Shown: positions 12,071 to 25,027 of the stretch, piece after piece
Layout: the number at the start of each line of letters is the position of its first letter
Numbering within the stretch: the first letter of the stretch is position 1
Assembly: GCA_034190875.2 (NCBI GenBank)
Contig: CM067348.1
Span: forward strand, 25,286,343-25,350,342
Length of the DNA: 64,000 nucleotides
Direction: 5' to 3'
Source of the DNA: Urechis unicinctus
Taxonomy: Eukaryota > Annelida > Polychaeta > Xenopneusta > Urechidae
Position numbers and translations under genes: made by a program
The notes under the pieces: model-generated
Seen by the model: the letters and a program-made list of their open reading frames with translations, nothing else
The model's database searches: none
Told to the model about the DNA's origin: nothing

Positions 12071-13589
12071 GGCAAATCCTGGGACGTCTTAGAGCTAATA
12101 AAAGTATTCATTTATTCTCTTCAGAATATTATTTATTTTATTTATCTTGGAGACTATGAGAGGATAAGAATGAAATTAACATAGAAATTGAGAGAATAAC
12201 TGTCGCCATGATATTTATGGGCATGTCATTGGCAACTTTTTGCATTCCAGATATCTGTCGGCAAAATTGATTATGTATATTGTATATCAATGTTAATGGG
12301 ACACTCTGTTGTCTAATTTTGTAATTGTTAATTCGTCATTCATGGTATGTATCATATGGTGCACATTGAAAAACATTAGGTTGTTACTGAGAGCAGCGAC
12401 AACTCATTAAACCTTTATGTACAAACTATATGTATGTAATTAAGTAAAGGTAAAATTACGACATATTGGATAAATATTTCCGAGTGATGCGCGGTAAATG
12501 AAGACAGTTTCTCCATGCTTTTACTGGGGGTATCAAATGGCTACGCGGAAAAAGGCTCGCGCTTGTGTAGACCTACAATCGGCTTTTTCGACTAACAGAA
12601 ACTCAATGATACTGGGCTAGTGCTTGTGCCGCAATGCTATTCTTTCATGTTTTCATCTCGCCAAAAGCAATATTTCTAGTCAACTCATACATGCATCATA
12701 AGTCAATGGAAAGACTTGAATGTCATGGTTATTAAATTACGAATGTGATGTTCGTGACTCACTGGTGATAAACGGCGATTTATTTCAGGCAGCTCGCCAG
12801 AAATGTTTGGAGATTTGTGCATGTTTATGGTCTTGTCGCTTCTCTATTCTAATTGTTGCATTCGACCTGTTTGTATTATCCCGTGATAGATTAATTTAAT
12901 ATGTTGGACTTTCAACTAAGCTTCAGGAATATTCTGGGGGAAAATTGGGCCACGAAAGTAAGTCCTAGTTATGTTTGATATTAAAGTTCACAGAAAGCGG
13001 TATAACTAAAAACCCAGACGTGATAAACTTTAATGACACACCTCTTCAAGAAATTCGTCACATCCGGTCTATTGTTTTTTATGGGGCGCGCGCTCGCGAA
13101 TCGCACTTGAAGGAACAAATGGTCAATTTAGTCATTTTTCCCGATCCTGAACACCTAAGCCAAAGGCATGAAGTTAATGAATGAAAAAATAATTCTGTGA
13201 AAAGAATTTGATTGAACGCAGTGGTTTTTATCCACGATCATTTGAAAACACGATCCTGCTGGTCTGTTCCACACCATTCAACGCATGAAGGGCCCTTTCA
13301 ACTCGATTGGCTGCATGATTTGTCATTATCTCATTATACTCGTTGAACGGCTGAATAACCCATAGTATCGTAGAAAAGAAATTAGTTAACATACCTGATC
13401 CAACAATACTTTCCAGTATCCTGCTAGAGATAACTAATACCACTTTCAATCCAGTCACGTTATTCCAATAAAGCTTCATCTGGTCTTGGGTAATTCAATG
13501 GCTATTGGCATTAATACATGCTCCTGAATACAAATAATTTATGTTTTTTACCTTTATCTCCATTTATTAGCGCACGTCTGGTCTCCTCT

Positions 13590-14020
13590 CTAGGACAATT
13601 TACTGTGTACATGTTGGTGAGAAGCTTTACTTGTTCTTTGACTGAATCACTGGTAATTGGTGTGATTCATCAATGATGACCTTCTCTCCCAGGATCCCGC
13701 TTCTACCCCGTCATCACTATTACAGGATCCAAGAGCTCTCAATCGCATACACCGGATGATATATTCATTTGAAATTCATCTGGAATTTTTTTTAAAGATC
13801 GTATGAAATTGTTTCATCCTTATTAATTTCATGTTTCAGTGAATGTGTAGGTTGACTCGAAATAATTTATTGTGTTGGGAACCTGTTGATTATTGATGAC
13901 CTGATGAGGCTCTCATCAGTTGCTGTGGCAGCTCCACTGTCTCCTGGTTTCATTGCAGGGGTTAGATTTCCAGATCACCGCAACTCTAATGTGCCTGTCA
14001 AGGTGAATAAAGACTGATTT
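13590..14020 (+). repeat. Direct repeat, copy A, upstream of BTB-kelch
   Basis: This aligns with 17950-18380 over about 430 bp with many substitutions and indels. Shared words include 'catgttggtgagaag', 'ggtgtgattcatcaatg', 'tgaatgtg' and 'cagatcacc'. Copy B lies in the leader region of the BTB-kelch gene, so copy A looks like an old tandem duplicate of that region. Confidence 0.65.
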
Positions 14021-16949
14021 CCTTTATTTGCTGTATCCAACGTAAATGGAAGGCATGTACTATCATTTTAGCTCTGCTCTTCAACCGAGTTTATCGTAAA
14101 CCTTGACTCCTGTGTCTGTCCGCCTGTCTACCTGTAAACTAATAAAACAATCTAGTAGCCCCCGAATTTCACCTGGATCCCTCTAAAGTTGCTGGCTTCA
14201 TGCGATTCAAAAATCTGTCCTAAATGACTGTTGAGTTTTTTCCAAGTTTACTTAGAAAGCAAGCCAGCTTCCCCAAATAGCACAGGGACCTTGTTATTTT
14301 AGTAAACCTTATTAACCAGTTGGAAATAATTTTTGATGACACCTTCACTCAGGGCGTCCGGTCAGTTAAGTCAGCCTGTCTGTCTGTTTGGTGGCACCAA
14401 AGAAGAGGTGGGAATTTTGTCGTAAACCACAAAAGGCCAAATATAAACCAATCCAGTAATGCAATTTCACATTTTAAATCATAAATTTGTTGCTCATTAT
14501 GATTAAACCCGAGACTCAACATGGAGGATCCAATGTTTGATGTATTTTTCTTAATCGCTCATGTATTTTTCAGCTTACCAAAACAAGCTCACAAACAAGT
14601 TGTTTAGATATTTCTAAAATAACTAGTAGTTACGATACACTGTCATACAAATCATCCATATCTGGCTTAAGGTTAGGTCTGCATTATCAATGATAGCAGC
14701 AACATGTCTATCCTCAACTTAGAATGTAATTAGCCAACTCAATGAAAGCGGAAAGTGAAATGACTGGCAAACCAACTCTTGGGCTGAGGAAGAAACATTC
14801 TGTGATGAACTTCTGTGGTAAACAACCACTTGTATCATGTACATAGGTCGTATGATAATACAGAGGACCATTCGTAGATGGAGTAAGCTTTTCCATCTCA
14901 TGCATCAACAACACCATTTTATCATTGAAAGCCAGTTCTTTGAGTTAATTATATAAATAAATCCCATTTGAAAATTATAACAAACACGTAATCATTATAA
15001 TGAGTAAATATGGAAATGAACTAGAAAGTCTGAGTTGACTTGAATAATGGGTCAAGTTGGGTGTTTAAGAGGATCTTTGTCAATGAATTAATCCTGAGAT
15101 CTGTCCTAACTGCGCCTATGGAATTGTTTGCCTCGGTCAGGTTGGGGTGATTTCTGAGCGAAGCCGACTGGGAGAACTAATACCTTGTCAAATACCCTGG
15201 TGTCACTTACTGGAATTTGGCAAGGGGAATGAAGCAATCCTGGAAACCCAAGGGGCTATTGATCTTTGGTATCAACTCACCCCATTCTTCCACTGCGAGA
15301 TGCAACACCCTGTATGCCATATTGAGACTCCCTTGTACAAATTGGCACAGCATCAGCCTGTGCAAATCCCCCTACTCCTCCCCATCCCCCTCCACCGAAG
15401 TATGAAGGCGATAAAATCCTGCCCCATGATTAAGCAAATATCATTGTTCTATTTCCATGGATCCAACAGTTATTGGGGTTTGAACTTTGAAGACGGGAAT
15501 GAGGTGGTGTCCTTGTGCCCAAAACTGTAATTAGCTAGCAAAGTAGGGAAATGATTAGGCTGTTTATAGGTCTATAAGAGTTTTGCGCCAATATTGGTCT
15601 AGTTTTTTATGAGCTGGGACATATTAACTGTGATTTGTGTGCAGGGTTCAAATGAATGTACCACTCTCAGTACTGTGTTGAGTGATTGAGATGTAATGTA
15701 ATGTTGGCGAAGCATTGTTTTCCAGCTTTTAAATTTGTCATACACATTGTCAGCTAGTCAGTCATATTTTATCAAATATATTTATAAACTGGGTTATTTC
15801 TGGTTGCCTGTATATCCTAATTGATATTAACGTTGTATAATAAATTGCATATTCATGTCACTGTAGGTTTATGTAAACAATGAGATCAAGTGAGAACTAT
15901 TTATTTGCACTTCAATATGACAAACATATAAACAGAATAACATAAATAAAATACAGAACAAGCTTACACCAATCTATATCATTTAACAAATAGAGCTCAT
16001 AAATTCAATTTTTTAGTTAATAAGTGGTACAAAAATCCCAAAAACAACCATGTCAGGCAACAAACTGTTACCTTTTTTCTCTTCACATTCAGCTGCATAG
16101 GCATGGTCAGAAATGGAACGCTTTCTGTCAGTGATACTTCTCAGATTTAAAAATCTTCCTGGACCTTTTCCTGCCAACTGGAAAGGTTTTTGCCTGCAAA
16201 ACATAATTGAACTGGATATGTAAGGATTAAAAATATGTTCTCAATACACAGTTACCAACACCTAATATTTATCCATTAATCATTTAACGAAATTAAATTC
16301 ATGATTCACATGAGTCTACAAGAGCACTAGACACAAAGTACAAATTTGCTTGGACAAGACTCATATTCTAGGTTATAGTAAGTTACATATAAGTATTCTG
16401 ACATTGCATAAGTATGCCACCGGTAAGTAATATCCCCAAATTATCGCCCACTGTCAGCCATAATGGACTGACAAATATACGTCTTTGGATGCGATTTGGA
16501 GGTTAACTATAAGGGAATTTACAATTATTGATAATGGATTCTGTTTGGTTATTGGTTAAGGCATTTGTGCCGCTATCTGGTCAAACAATACAACATAGTT
16601 TTTGATTAATTTGAAAAATTCTGGAAGCTTGAGATTCGAACAAATGTTCGAATTCAAGGTATTATCGCTCACGTATTTAGCTCAATACAATAAAAAGTGC
16701 GCATTTAACAGCTTAATAAACGTGACCATTAGATTTGTCTTTGTTCACTCAACGAATACCAAGAATATTTTTATGTGAATATTTCACAAATTTCAAGAGA
16801 TTAAAAAATATATATGTCCAAGTTACAAGCCGAAAATATGGCGTCTCGATGTGGAATAAACACTTGCAAACTTTAATCGAATAAAACATATTTATTACCC
16901 CAAAAAGGAAACTATGATAATCAGCATGTTTATTGATATATAATTAATT

Positions 16950-17560
16950 ACCTTGTCGGGCAAATCCATCAGGTTTGGTGATACTGGTGAAAGTTTTCGA
17001 AAAGATAATGAAGTTTCTCGCACAGCAACTAATGCCTCAACTTTCCGAACTGAAATGTGAGCGAGACACAGATCTCGTGACGATCTCGCCGAGGCAGGCA
17101 CTGCGCGTGAGATCTCTTTGATCTCGGCGTCGTTTCTACTCCTGCTATTGGTTATAACTCCTTGGTGTCATCGAAACTCCTGGCATGCCAACGCGTTTCA
17201 ATTATCGCGCGAGTACTGATATTTTACTTCTGACTCATACAATGTGATGATAAGGCACGTACAGGACATAGTTAATGACATTGAGCAATGGAGTACACCG
17301 CCTGCTGTTGTTAACTCGTCTATTGACACTTGCAAATATATAGTCTATGTTCCCCTCGAACTTGACCTCCGGTTTCTTCGCTGGCTCGCTTGATGTCGCT
17401 ACACGAAGTACACTTAGCGCCGCCAAGCGCGAGCTTGTGAAAACACTCGCTGCCGAGGCACGCACGCGAGCGCCTCGGCGGCGACTTCAAAGGGCGTTGC
17501 GACTCCTTCTTAAGTTATGTAACTCCTTGATTACACATAGACCCCTCTAATACTGATGGC
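16950..17560. promoter_or_regulatory. CpG-dense patch, possible promoter
   Basis: CpG dinucleotides are frequent at 17060-17140 and 17380-17500 within otherwise AT-rich DNA. The two dense parts look like diverged tandem copies: both contain 'gccgaggca' followed about 60 bp later by 'actcctt'. Minus-strand reading frames starting MPASA (17101) and MRASA (17465) begin in them. A bidirectional promoter for BTB-kelch and a minus-strand transcript is possible but unproven. Confidence 0.35.
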
Positions 17561-17949
17561 TCATTATAAAAAGCAGAATACAGCCGTACATGACTTGTGA
17601 CCCTAAGTAATTATTCGCTTGCCAAATATAAACCCAGTGTGGAATTGGAATTGCTGTTTCTAATATGATACGCTTGTTAACTAAGCTAATAGAATGTTAT
17701 CAATGTGCTTACCTAAACATTTTAAGATAAACTCCTTGTGTGGTTCAATAACCAGGACAAGGTCACATAAATAGCAAGCTCTATGGCCCTTTAAAGTGTG
17801 CAATTGAATACTAAGTACAGTAAATCTTTAAATGATTTGATCAAGTCATTTCATAATGGTAACTTGAAAATCTTGTCTAAGCAGCAAAGCTTTGAGGTCC
17901 TTATTGTTTATTACAATCATGGAGTAAATGTTACTTACATTCACCTCTT

Positions 17950-18380
17950 GTTTTTACCATTTACTGTCATGTTGGTGAGAAGTATTGATTGTGCTTTGAT
18001 TGAGTCAATAGTTAATGGTGTGATTCATCAATGGTTCTGTCCTAGGATTCCGCTGCTACCCTGACACCACTCCAGGAGGATCTCAGAGCATTAACTCACT
18101 TACGCCAGGTAATATTTCCTTGAAATGCATCTAAAATGATCTTAAAGTGAGTGTGATACGTTGATATCAATTCACTTTGTTTGTGTGAATGTGCAGATGA
18201 TATGTGTCAGACTAGCCCCAAATAACTTGTCGTATTGGAATATGGTTGGCTTAATATGACTTGATAATCATCCCACAGTTTGCTGTGACAGTTCCACGGT
18301 CTGCTGCTGTCTCTGAAGAGGATTAAGTTCAGATCACCACAACCGTCCTCCACCTCATAAGGTGAATACTGACTGATATG
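17950..18380 (+). repeat. Direct repeat, copy B (leader region of BTB-kelch)
   Basis: This is the partner of 13590-14020. Within it 18046-18109 looks like a small exon ending at a GTAATA donor, which could be a 5' untranslated exon of the BTB-kelch gene. That reading is inference only. Confidence 0.55.
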
Positions 18381-20064
18381 TTGTTTTTATGTAAGTTGAA
18401 GTTCTTTGTTTGTGGACAGCAGCTTCTATCATTTGTATACACTTTTGAAAATTGTCGCTGTAAGTGAACCGTTAGGATTCATATGTTATCAGTAATGTAT
18501 ATGTAATCATAATGGTCTACCGTGGAGAATTTCTTAAAGAAAATAATTTTGTATGTTTGCTGATAGGCAAACTGAGCAGACATATAAAGAATACAAGATT
18601 AACCACAACATCATCTTGTGCCTCCTCTAACCAGCACACACTTATTGTTGAAACAGCATTCCTGTAGACATGTATGATGTCCAGTAGTTATGACCATGGT
18701 TGTGTGGTGTTCAGCTGCTTCAAACTGAAAGTGAACTAGCTGTCAATAGTCGCCGCATTAAGGTATGGAATAAAATCCGCAATCGACCAACTTCTCATTC
18801 AAATGTTAACCTTCCATACACCCAAGTGAATCATGTATCCAAGGATGACAGTTTGATAATTATCCAAGACGATTTGAACAAAATTAATCATGGGGATGCT
18901 TACTGTGTAGTATTCATTTATACTTTGCCAGACTAAGTGTAGATCTTTTTCTGAAACCATGGCAACCGCAAACGCTGAAGCATCCAAGGATGTCTCATCT
19001 GAAGACGAGCACTATGTTTCAAGGCCCATGTCACTCATGCCTGTAAGACCCTCCCCCTTTACCAAGCTCATCAACTACATTAACTCCCTTCGAGATTCCA
19101 ATGACCTGTATGACCTTGAAATCAGGAGCCGAGGTCAAGTGTTCCAGGCACACAGGCTGGTTTTGGCCGGGAGTTCGCCATATTTTAGGAATGTCCTCAC
19201 CTCTCAGAAGGCACCGTCTGTTCTCTCTATTGATTTTGATCCTGATCTTCTGGGTCTGTGTTTAGATTACATGTACAAAGGGTCTGTTGATGTTGATGTG
19301 CGTATGACTGGGCCGTTGAAAGATGTATGTAAAATTCTGGGTATGGATGACCTGATGAATGACTGTTCCCATTTCCAGCTGTTAGAGTTAGATATAGAGG
19401 TAGAGAACTGTATCGATATTTGGGACGTAGCTTGCTGTGTGGAAGACAAAGTTCGCGCGGAGAAGGCTAGCGTCATGGTTCTTGAACATTTTGAGGACCT
19501 TATGACAGACCAATGTTTCTTAACTTTGCCTTATGAGCGCGTTAACCATATCCTGTCTCACCCAGACTTGAAGGTGACCTCTCCTAATGAGCGCCTCAGT
19601 AGCGTGCTAAAATGGGTGAGATATGATCCAAACTCCCGCACGAAATACCTCCTCACTCTATTCAATTTATTGCCGCTTAACAAGATGGCCAAACATTTTC
19701 TCAAATATACGATGCGTGTCGAACATGTGTTGAAAACACACTGCAAGGCATGTGAGTTGGTGCAAGATGCGATCACATATAATCAAGCAGAGCATGTCGT
19801 TGTCGTTGTGGGGGTATGTCCCCATCAGGGAAATTATTTTCAACCCGCTGTACAGGAGGTGTATGCCATGCCTACTTCTCTGACTGCGCCCAGTCAGTCA
19901 ATCACCACTTTACCCTCCACCATTTATAAGGATGGCTTGGTAGCAGTGAGCGTGAATGAGCGTCAGGTGACTGTAACTGTAAGTGGTTAGAGTAAGAAGC
20001 TGAATGAGGTGTGGCTGTATGATCACAAGAAGCGTGTTTGGCGTGGTTGTGGTGTGCTGAGGAG

Positions 20065-20101
20065 TATCACAGCCCTCTATCACAGCCAGACCCTCATACA
20101 T
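20065..20101 (+). repeat. 5' LTR stub
   Basis: These 37 bases are identical to the first 37 bases of the 3' LTR (from 26738). The sequence then jumps directly into gag. The rest of the LTR was lost by an internal deletion. Confidence 0.85.
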
Positions 20102-20496
20102 CCGCAAACCATTCCAACAGTGCTGAACAACCGTCACCTTCCACAAAGGAACCCCAACTCATCAGTTTGGTGGAAAGGCTGATTAACAAAATCGAACTGT
20201 TAGGAACCAACATAGCAGCTGCCGACGCCACACCAAGACACCAGCAGAAAAGAGAGAGCAGGCCAACTCAATGGAACCACCACAACTCAACAAAGTATGC
20301 GCAATACAATGGTCAGTCAGTTTATTGTAACAGGTGTGGTAGTAGCAATCACAAGTCACATCAATGTTTACACATTACATCCATTTGTCATTTTTGTAAG
20401 CGTACTGGGCACATCGAAAGAGCATGCCGCAGCAAGCAATTTTCGCGCCGATCACCCTCCCACCCCTCCCGTCCACCAACCCCACACCCCAAATAG
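20102..20496 (+). pseudogene. gag: gag remnant: nucleocapsid with two CCHC knuckles
   Basis: Only the C-terminal part of Gag is present. Two CX2CX4HX4C zinc knuckles are visible (CNRCGSSNHKSHQC and CHFCKRTGHIERAC), followed by a basic, proline-rich tail to the stop at 20496. Matrix and capsid regions and the start codon are gone; the open frame runs in from the kelch exon and the LTR stub. The pol frame begins about 80 bp downstream in a different frame. Confidence 0.85.
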
Positions 20497-20574
20497 GTTA
20501 AGGCGCCTATCTCAAGGGTTCGTTTTTATGACTCCGGGGATAGGCAATCCAATAAGCCCAGTAACAATGTCACA

Positions 20575-23500
20575 ATGTCAACTGGAAAGTTAAATATTGA
20601 TGATGCTAAGTCCATCTCACATTCTCCTTCCCCTGTTTCAGAGAATTGTAAATCATCCCATATGCCATCAATTTCTTTAAATACCCTTGAAGTGGATTTG
20701 GCTGGAAATTTAATTGCAATCCGCGTTGGTCAATGTAGGGCACAAGCATTGCTAGATACTGGTGCAAGCGTATCATGCATCTCGCCCAAAGCCATCAAGA
20801 ATTTTTTCGAAACAAACGTCGAGCTTCAGCCTTGTAATATTCAGTCAGTTACAGGCGTAGGCGGACATTTGATCACTGTTTTAGGACAGTTGTCTCTTAC
20901 GTTCAAAGTAGGTACCATAACAGTACAACACACATTCCATGTATTAGAAGAAATGAATAATCCCATAATACTAGGATTAGATTTCCTCCAGTCACAAAAA
21001 GCTACAGTCTGCTATGCAAACAACAAACTTATAATGAAGGATGGTCAAGTATCGGTAAATATGTTTGGAGTGTCAGATCAAATTGTAATGAAGTCCGTCA
21101 ACCAGTGCACAATCCCAGCGCGAAGCGAGTCTCTCATATCATTAGCTACAGGTGACGTCACTCTACCCAATCAGCCGTATTTACTCCAGCCCTTAAACAC
21201 TTTTTCAAAGACATCTTGCCTAATAGGCGCTACTTCAGTCACTAAAGCGAACGAAGGCCTAACAAGCTTTAGGATTTTTAATCCGCACTTCGAGTCAATA
21301 ACCATTCGGGCTGGTCAGAAAGTAGCGTCTCTTACTAAGCTCAACGACAATGACATTCATATGTGGGCAGACGAAGTTAATGTTAACAGCTGTAACACCG
21401 ACTGTTCAAGTGGCAAATCAGATGACGAGTTAATAGCGACAGCGAAGGCACTCGGCTTTGTCAATCCGAATCCAAACCTCACGGCCGAACAATGTCGTGA
21501 AATAATGATATTGATTGGTAAAAACAGAGATGTTTTTGCCTCAAACCTAAAAGAACTTGGATCTTCAAATATCCACGAACATTTCATAGACACTGGTACA
21601 GCGAGTCCCATTCGATTAGCTCCCTATCGCGTTAGTCCAGAAAAACGGGCAGAAATAGAAAAACAAATAGAGATTATGAAAGATGCCGATCTTATAGAAC
21701 CTTCAGTTTCCCCGTGGCAGGCCCCTGTAGTACTAGTCAAAAAAAAAGATGGCACATTTCGCTTTGCAGTCGATTACCGCAAACTGAATCAGGTAACAAA
21801 GCCCTTACATCAACCATTGCCTCACATAGAAGACGTTTTTGACACGATTGGCCAAAACAAAGCCACTATATTCTCAACACTGGACTGTGCCAGTGGGTTT
21901 TGGCAAATCCCACTCGACAAAACAACGGCACATAAAACGGCTTTTGTAACCCATCAAGGTGTTTATCAGTTCAAGCGTTTGCCATTCGGAATGATGAATG
22001 CACCTAGCGTTTTCGCTATGGTAATGAACCATGTTCTGCGAAACCTATCAACTAAGTACGCAATGGTTTACGTTGATGACATCTTAGTGTTCAGTTCAGA
22101 TTTCTCTCAACATCTGCAACATCTCTCAGATATATTTCACCGTCTGCGTCAAGCAAATCTCCGCCTCAAACCAGGAAAATGCAACTTTGCCATGCCTAAG
22201 GTTACATACCTCGGCCACATGATTTCTGGCACCGGTGTAGAGATGGAACAGGCTAAGCTTGACAAAATGATAAATTATCCACGCCCCACCAATCTTAAAG
22301 CAGTGCGAGCGTTCCTTGGTTTATGTAACTACTACCGACGCTTTGTCAAAGGCTTTGCCGATGTCGCACGACCGCTTAATGACCTCATGAAGAAAAACGT
22401 CCATTTTCAATGGACTGATGACTGTCAAAATGCGTTTCAGGTGCTTAAGGACAAGCTCACATCAGAACCCGTTGTTCTGAAATTTCCTGACTACGAACGT
22501 CAATTTATCCTCTATACAGATGCCTCTGACTATGCTATTGGCTATGTACTCGGTCAAAAAGCGAGTGATGATAAAGAACATGTCATTGCGTACTCCGGTC
22601 GATCGCTTTCAAAAATTGAACGTAATTGGCCTGTTCACGAAAAAGAGTGTTTAGCAGTGATCCAGGGTATACGCCATTTTAGAACTTACTTGGAAGGAAG
22701 CAACCAATTTCTAGTGTATACGGATCACAAAGGCTTGGAAAGCCTATTTGACGCTAAGCAAAACAAATCACCTAAGCTGCTACGGTATAGTATCGAGCTA
22801 CAGGGATTTAATTGTAAAATAGTTTACCGCCCTGGCAAAAACAACGGCAACGCTGATGCTCTGTCGAGAATGGAACACGTGTACGATATTACGTACGCTT
22901 TTCCAACGGCAGCGCAGGTACCTAAGCACAGTGTAAACGCCTTACAAGCTCTAGCGAACAGCCAAGACGCTTACCGCGAGGCTGATCCCGTAACGTTGAT
23001 CTGTGAATTATCAACTTCGACCCCAAAATCACTCTCCGATCTCCAAAAGGAAGACGATCATTTTGGCCCCATATATCATTACTTACAAGACAGAAAACAT
23101 CTCCCTACTGATGTACAAGAAGCCCATAGAGTTGTTGTCGAGTCATTTGATTGCAGTCTCGAAGAGGGCATACTTTACCATCTGTACGCACCCAGAGGTA
23201 AAGGTAAGCGCATAGATCGCTTGATCAAACAGGTTGCAATGCCGCATTCACTAAGAGACGACGTTCTGCGTTCTTACCACGACTCACTAGCCGGCGGAGG
23301 ACATCAAGGAGAGGAGCGGTGCTTAGAGGCTATCAGGCTTAAATACTTCTGGCCTAACATGGCATCCGATATCAAGGAATACGTGAAGTCATGCCTAACA
23401 TGTCAACAATCAAAGCGCCATATACATGCCCATCCAGCTCCACTGCATCCTATACCACCCGATGAAATATTTTCTAGGTGGCATATGGACATACTGGGTC

Positions 23501-24036
23501 CACTCCATAAAGCAAAAGATGGTAGTCAGTACATTCTGCTTTTCGTGGATTCGTTTAGCAAGTGGTGTGAGGCTTTTCCGTTAAAAACACAAAAAACCGC
23601 CTCTGAAATTGCAAAGCATCTTTACAATGATATAATTTGCAGATATGGAGCTCCGCGGAAACTTGTATCTGATCGTGGAAGTAATTTCATGTCAACCCTC
23701 ATAAAAGAACTTTGTAAGCTTTTCCAAGTTGTGAAAGTTGAAACCAGTAGCTATCATCCTCAGTCAAATAGTACTTGCGAAAGAATGAACTCCGTTATTG
23801 GTACAGCTTTGCGTGCCTATATCAATGAAAACCAGTCGGACTGGCCTGACATCCTTCCAAGTATTATGATGTCATATCGAGCCTTTCCGTCCACGCAATC
23901 AACAAAACATTCGCCATTCTTCCTTTTGTATGGGACTGAATGTAATCTTCCGATTGACACTGTATTACTCCCACCGAACAATTTAACCCAAACAGCCGAC
24001 CAGCACATGCAGTCCGTACCAGTCGGACTGGCCTGA
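20575..24036 (+). pseudogene. pol: Gypsy pol: protease, reverse transcriptase, RNase H, integrase (frameshifted 3' end)
   Basis: The 1153-residue open frame shows a retropepsin motif LLDTGAS (residues 59-65), reverse transcriptase with YVDD at residues 499-502, and RNase H with LYTDASDYAIG. The integrase has an HHCC zinc finger (ending CLTCQQ) and a DDE core (WHMDILGPL, VSDRGSNF, and Glu in STCERMNS). All catalytic positions I can place are present. The frame is thrown off by a 187-bp tandem duplication starting at 24018 and stops at 24036, before the integrase C-terminal and chromodomain parts, which continue in another frame from 24053. Confidence 0.93.
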
Positions 24037-24204
24037 CATCCTTCCAAGTATTATGATGTCATATCGAGCCTTTCCGTCCACGCAATCAACAAAACATTCG
24101 CCATTCTTCCTTTTGTATGGGACTGAATGTAATCATCCGATTGACACTGTATTACTCCCACCGAACAATTTAACCCAAACAGCCGACCAGCACATGCAGT
24201 CCGT
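23831..24204 (+). repeat. 187-bp tandem duplication inside the integrase gene
   Basis: Copy 1 is 23831-24017 and copy 2 is 24018-24204. I see a single substitution (aatctt against aatcat). The period is 187 = 62x3+1, so it shifts the reading frame. Confidence 0.95.
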
Positions 24205-25027
24205 TCACAAAAATCTCACAACTGCTCGGACCCTTGCGAAAGAAAATCAACTTGCCGCTCAACAGAAGAACACGCGAACGCACGATCGTACGGCCCGTCA
24301 ACCAAAGTACCAAATTGGACAACGTGTATGGTTGTTTTGTTCTAAAACGCCGAAAGGTAAATCGGCCAAATTAATCAAAAGGTGGATAGGACCTTATTAC
24401 ATATGCCACAGTAGCGACAACCACACATACAAGCTCGCTAGTTGTAACACGCATCGTCTTGTACGCTCGAGAATCCATGCCAATAGACTCAAACCCTACT
24501 ACGATCCAGCCAACAGACCCACAAATCCTGCACTTGATGAGCTGATACACAGAACAACCAATGACATAACCACCCCTTCCCCGTCACATCCTTCCACTTC
24601 TACTCAATCGCAGCAGCCGCAAATGACACCATCCTCAATCCCACCCTCTCAAATTCTTAATCCATCAACACAATCTCCTCCATCACAAAGTAGTCAAACT
24701 TCAACACCCCTCGCTCCCAACAGACAAACAAATACTCAAGCTGTAAATGAGCCACAATCGCAGCTATCACAGTTCCCCCCTGGTGATCCAATATTTAATC
24801 AAATTGATAGCTTACTCAAGAAACGCAAAAACAAAAACGGACTACCAATATACAAAGTCAAGTGGAAAGGACCTATGACGTCCAGCTGGGAATTAGCTTC
24901 TCACATACCGGACCACTTGATTGAAAAATTTCATATAAAACGGACAAATCAAGGTAAAATAAGAAAGCACAAAAAAGTGAATAAAACCAAAGGTTACTAC
25001 AGTTCATCCAGAAGCTCGCCGTTATGA
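24053..25027 (+). pseudogene. Integrase C-terminal region and chromodomain (out of frame with pol)
   Basis: This open frame (324 residues) starts within the second copy of the duplicated segment. It continues with the integrase C-terminal GPY/F-type module (QRVWLFCSKTPKGKSAKL, WIGPYYI), then a long Ser/Pro/Gln/Thr-rich linker. Near the C-terminus is a chromodomain-like segment (KVKWKGPMTSSWELASHI) and a basic tail. In chromoviruses this domain directs integration to particular chromatin. It was originally the 3' part of pol. Confidence 0.88.

Larger units (their letters stand above)
1..12770 (+). repeat. Left arm of a large inverted duplication
   Basis: Blocks along this stretch reappear in reverse complement at about 38810-55660. 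Anchors seen by eye are: calpain exons 1-58 and 345-516 against 55503-55560 and 55023-55194; 3686-3897 against 48340-48483; 4743-5057 against 47.8-48.1 kb; 5377-5445 against 47467-47535; 8055-8081 against 46896-46922; the SPCS2 last exon 10891-11075 against 44441-44624; and 11940-12770 against 38.81-40.5 kb. Similarity stops near 12770, where the unique spacer begins. The arm continues upstream out of the window. By hand count one 172-bp exon differs at 7 positions; introns are more diverged with many indels. Confidence 0.9.
12771..18958. other. Gene-poor spacer left of the BTB-kelch gene
   Basis: This is unique spacer between the arms. I find no protein-coding gene I can support. It contains one direct repeat pair (13.59-14.02 kb and 17.95-18.38 kb) and a CpG-dense patch at 17.0-17.55 kb. 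Possible minus-strand exons at 16013-16199 and 16952-17101 have splice-like borders but do not join in an open frame. Confidence 0.6.

Noticed and set aside
13900-13925. CTGATGAG core reminiscent of a hammerhead ribozyme
   Set aside because: No GAAA partner or flanking stems at suitable distance.
15147-15530. A 127-codon plus-strand frame
   Set aside because: No recognisable domain, splice context or homologous arm copy. The length is within chance for this composition.
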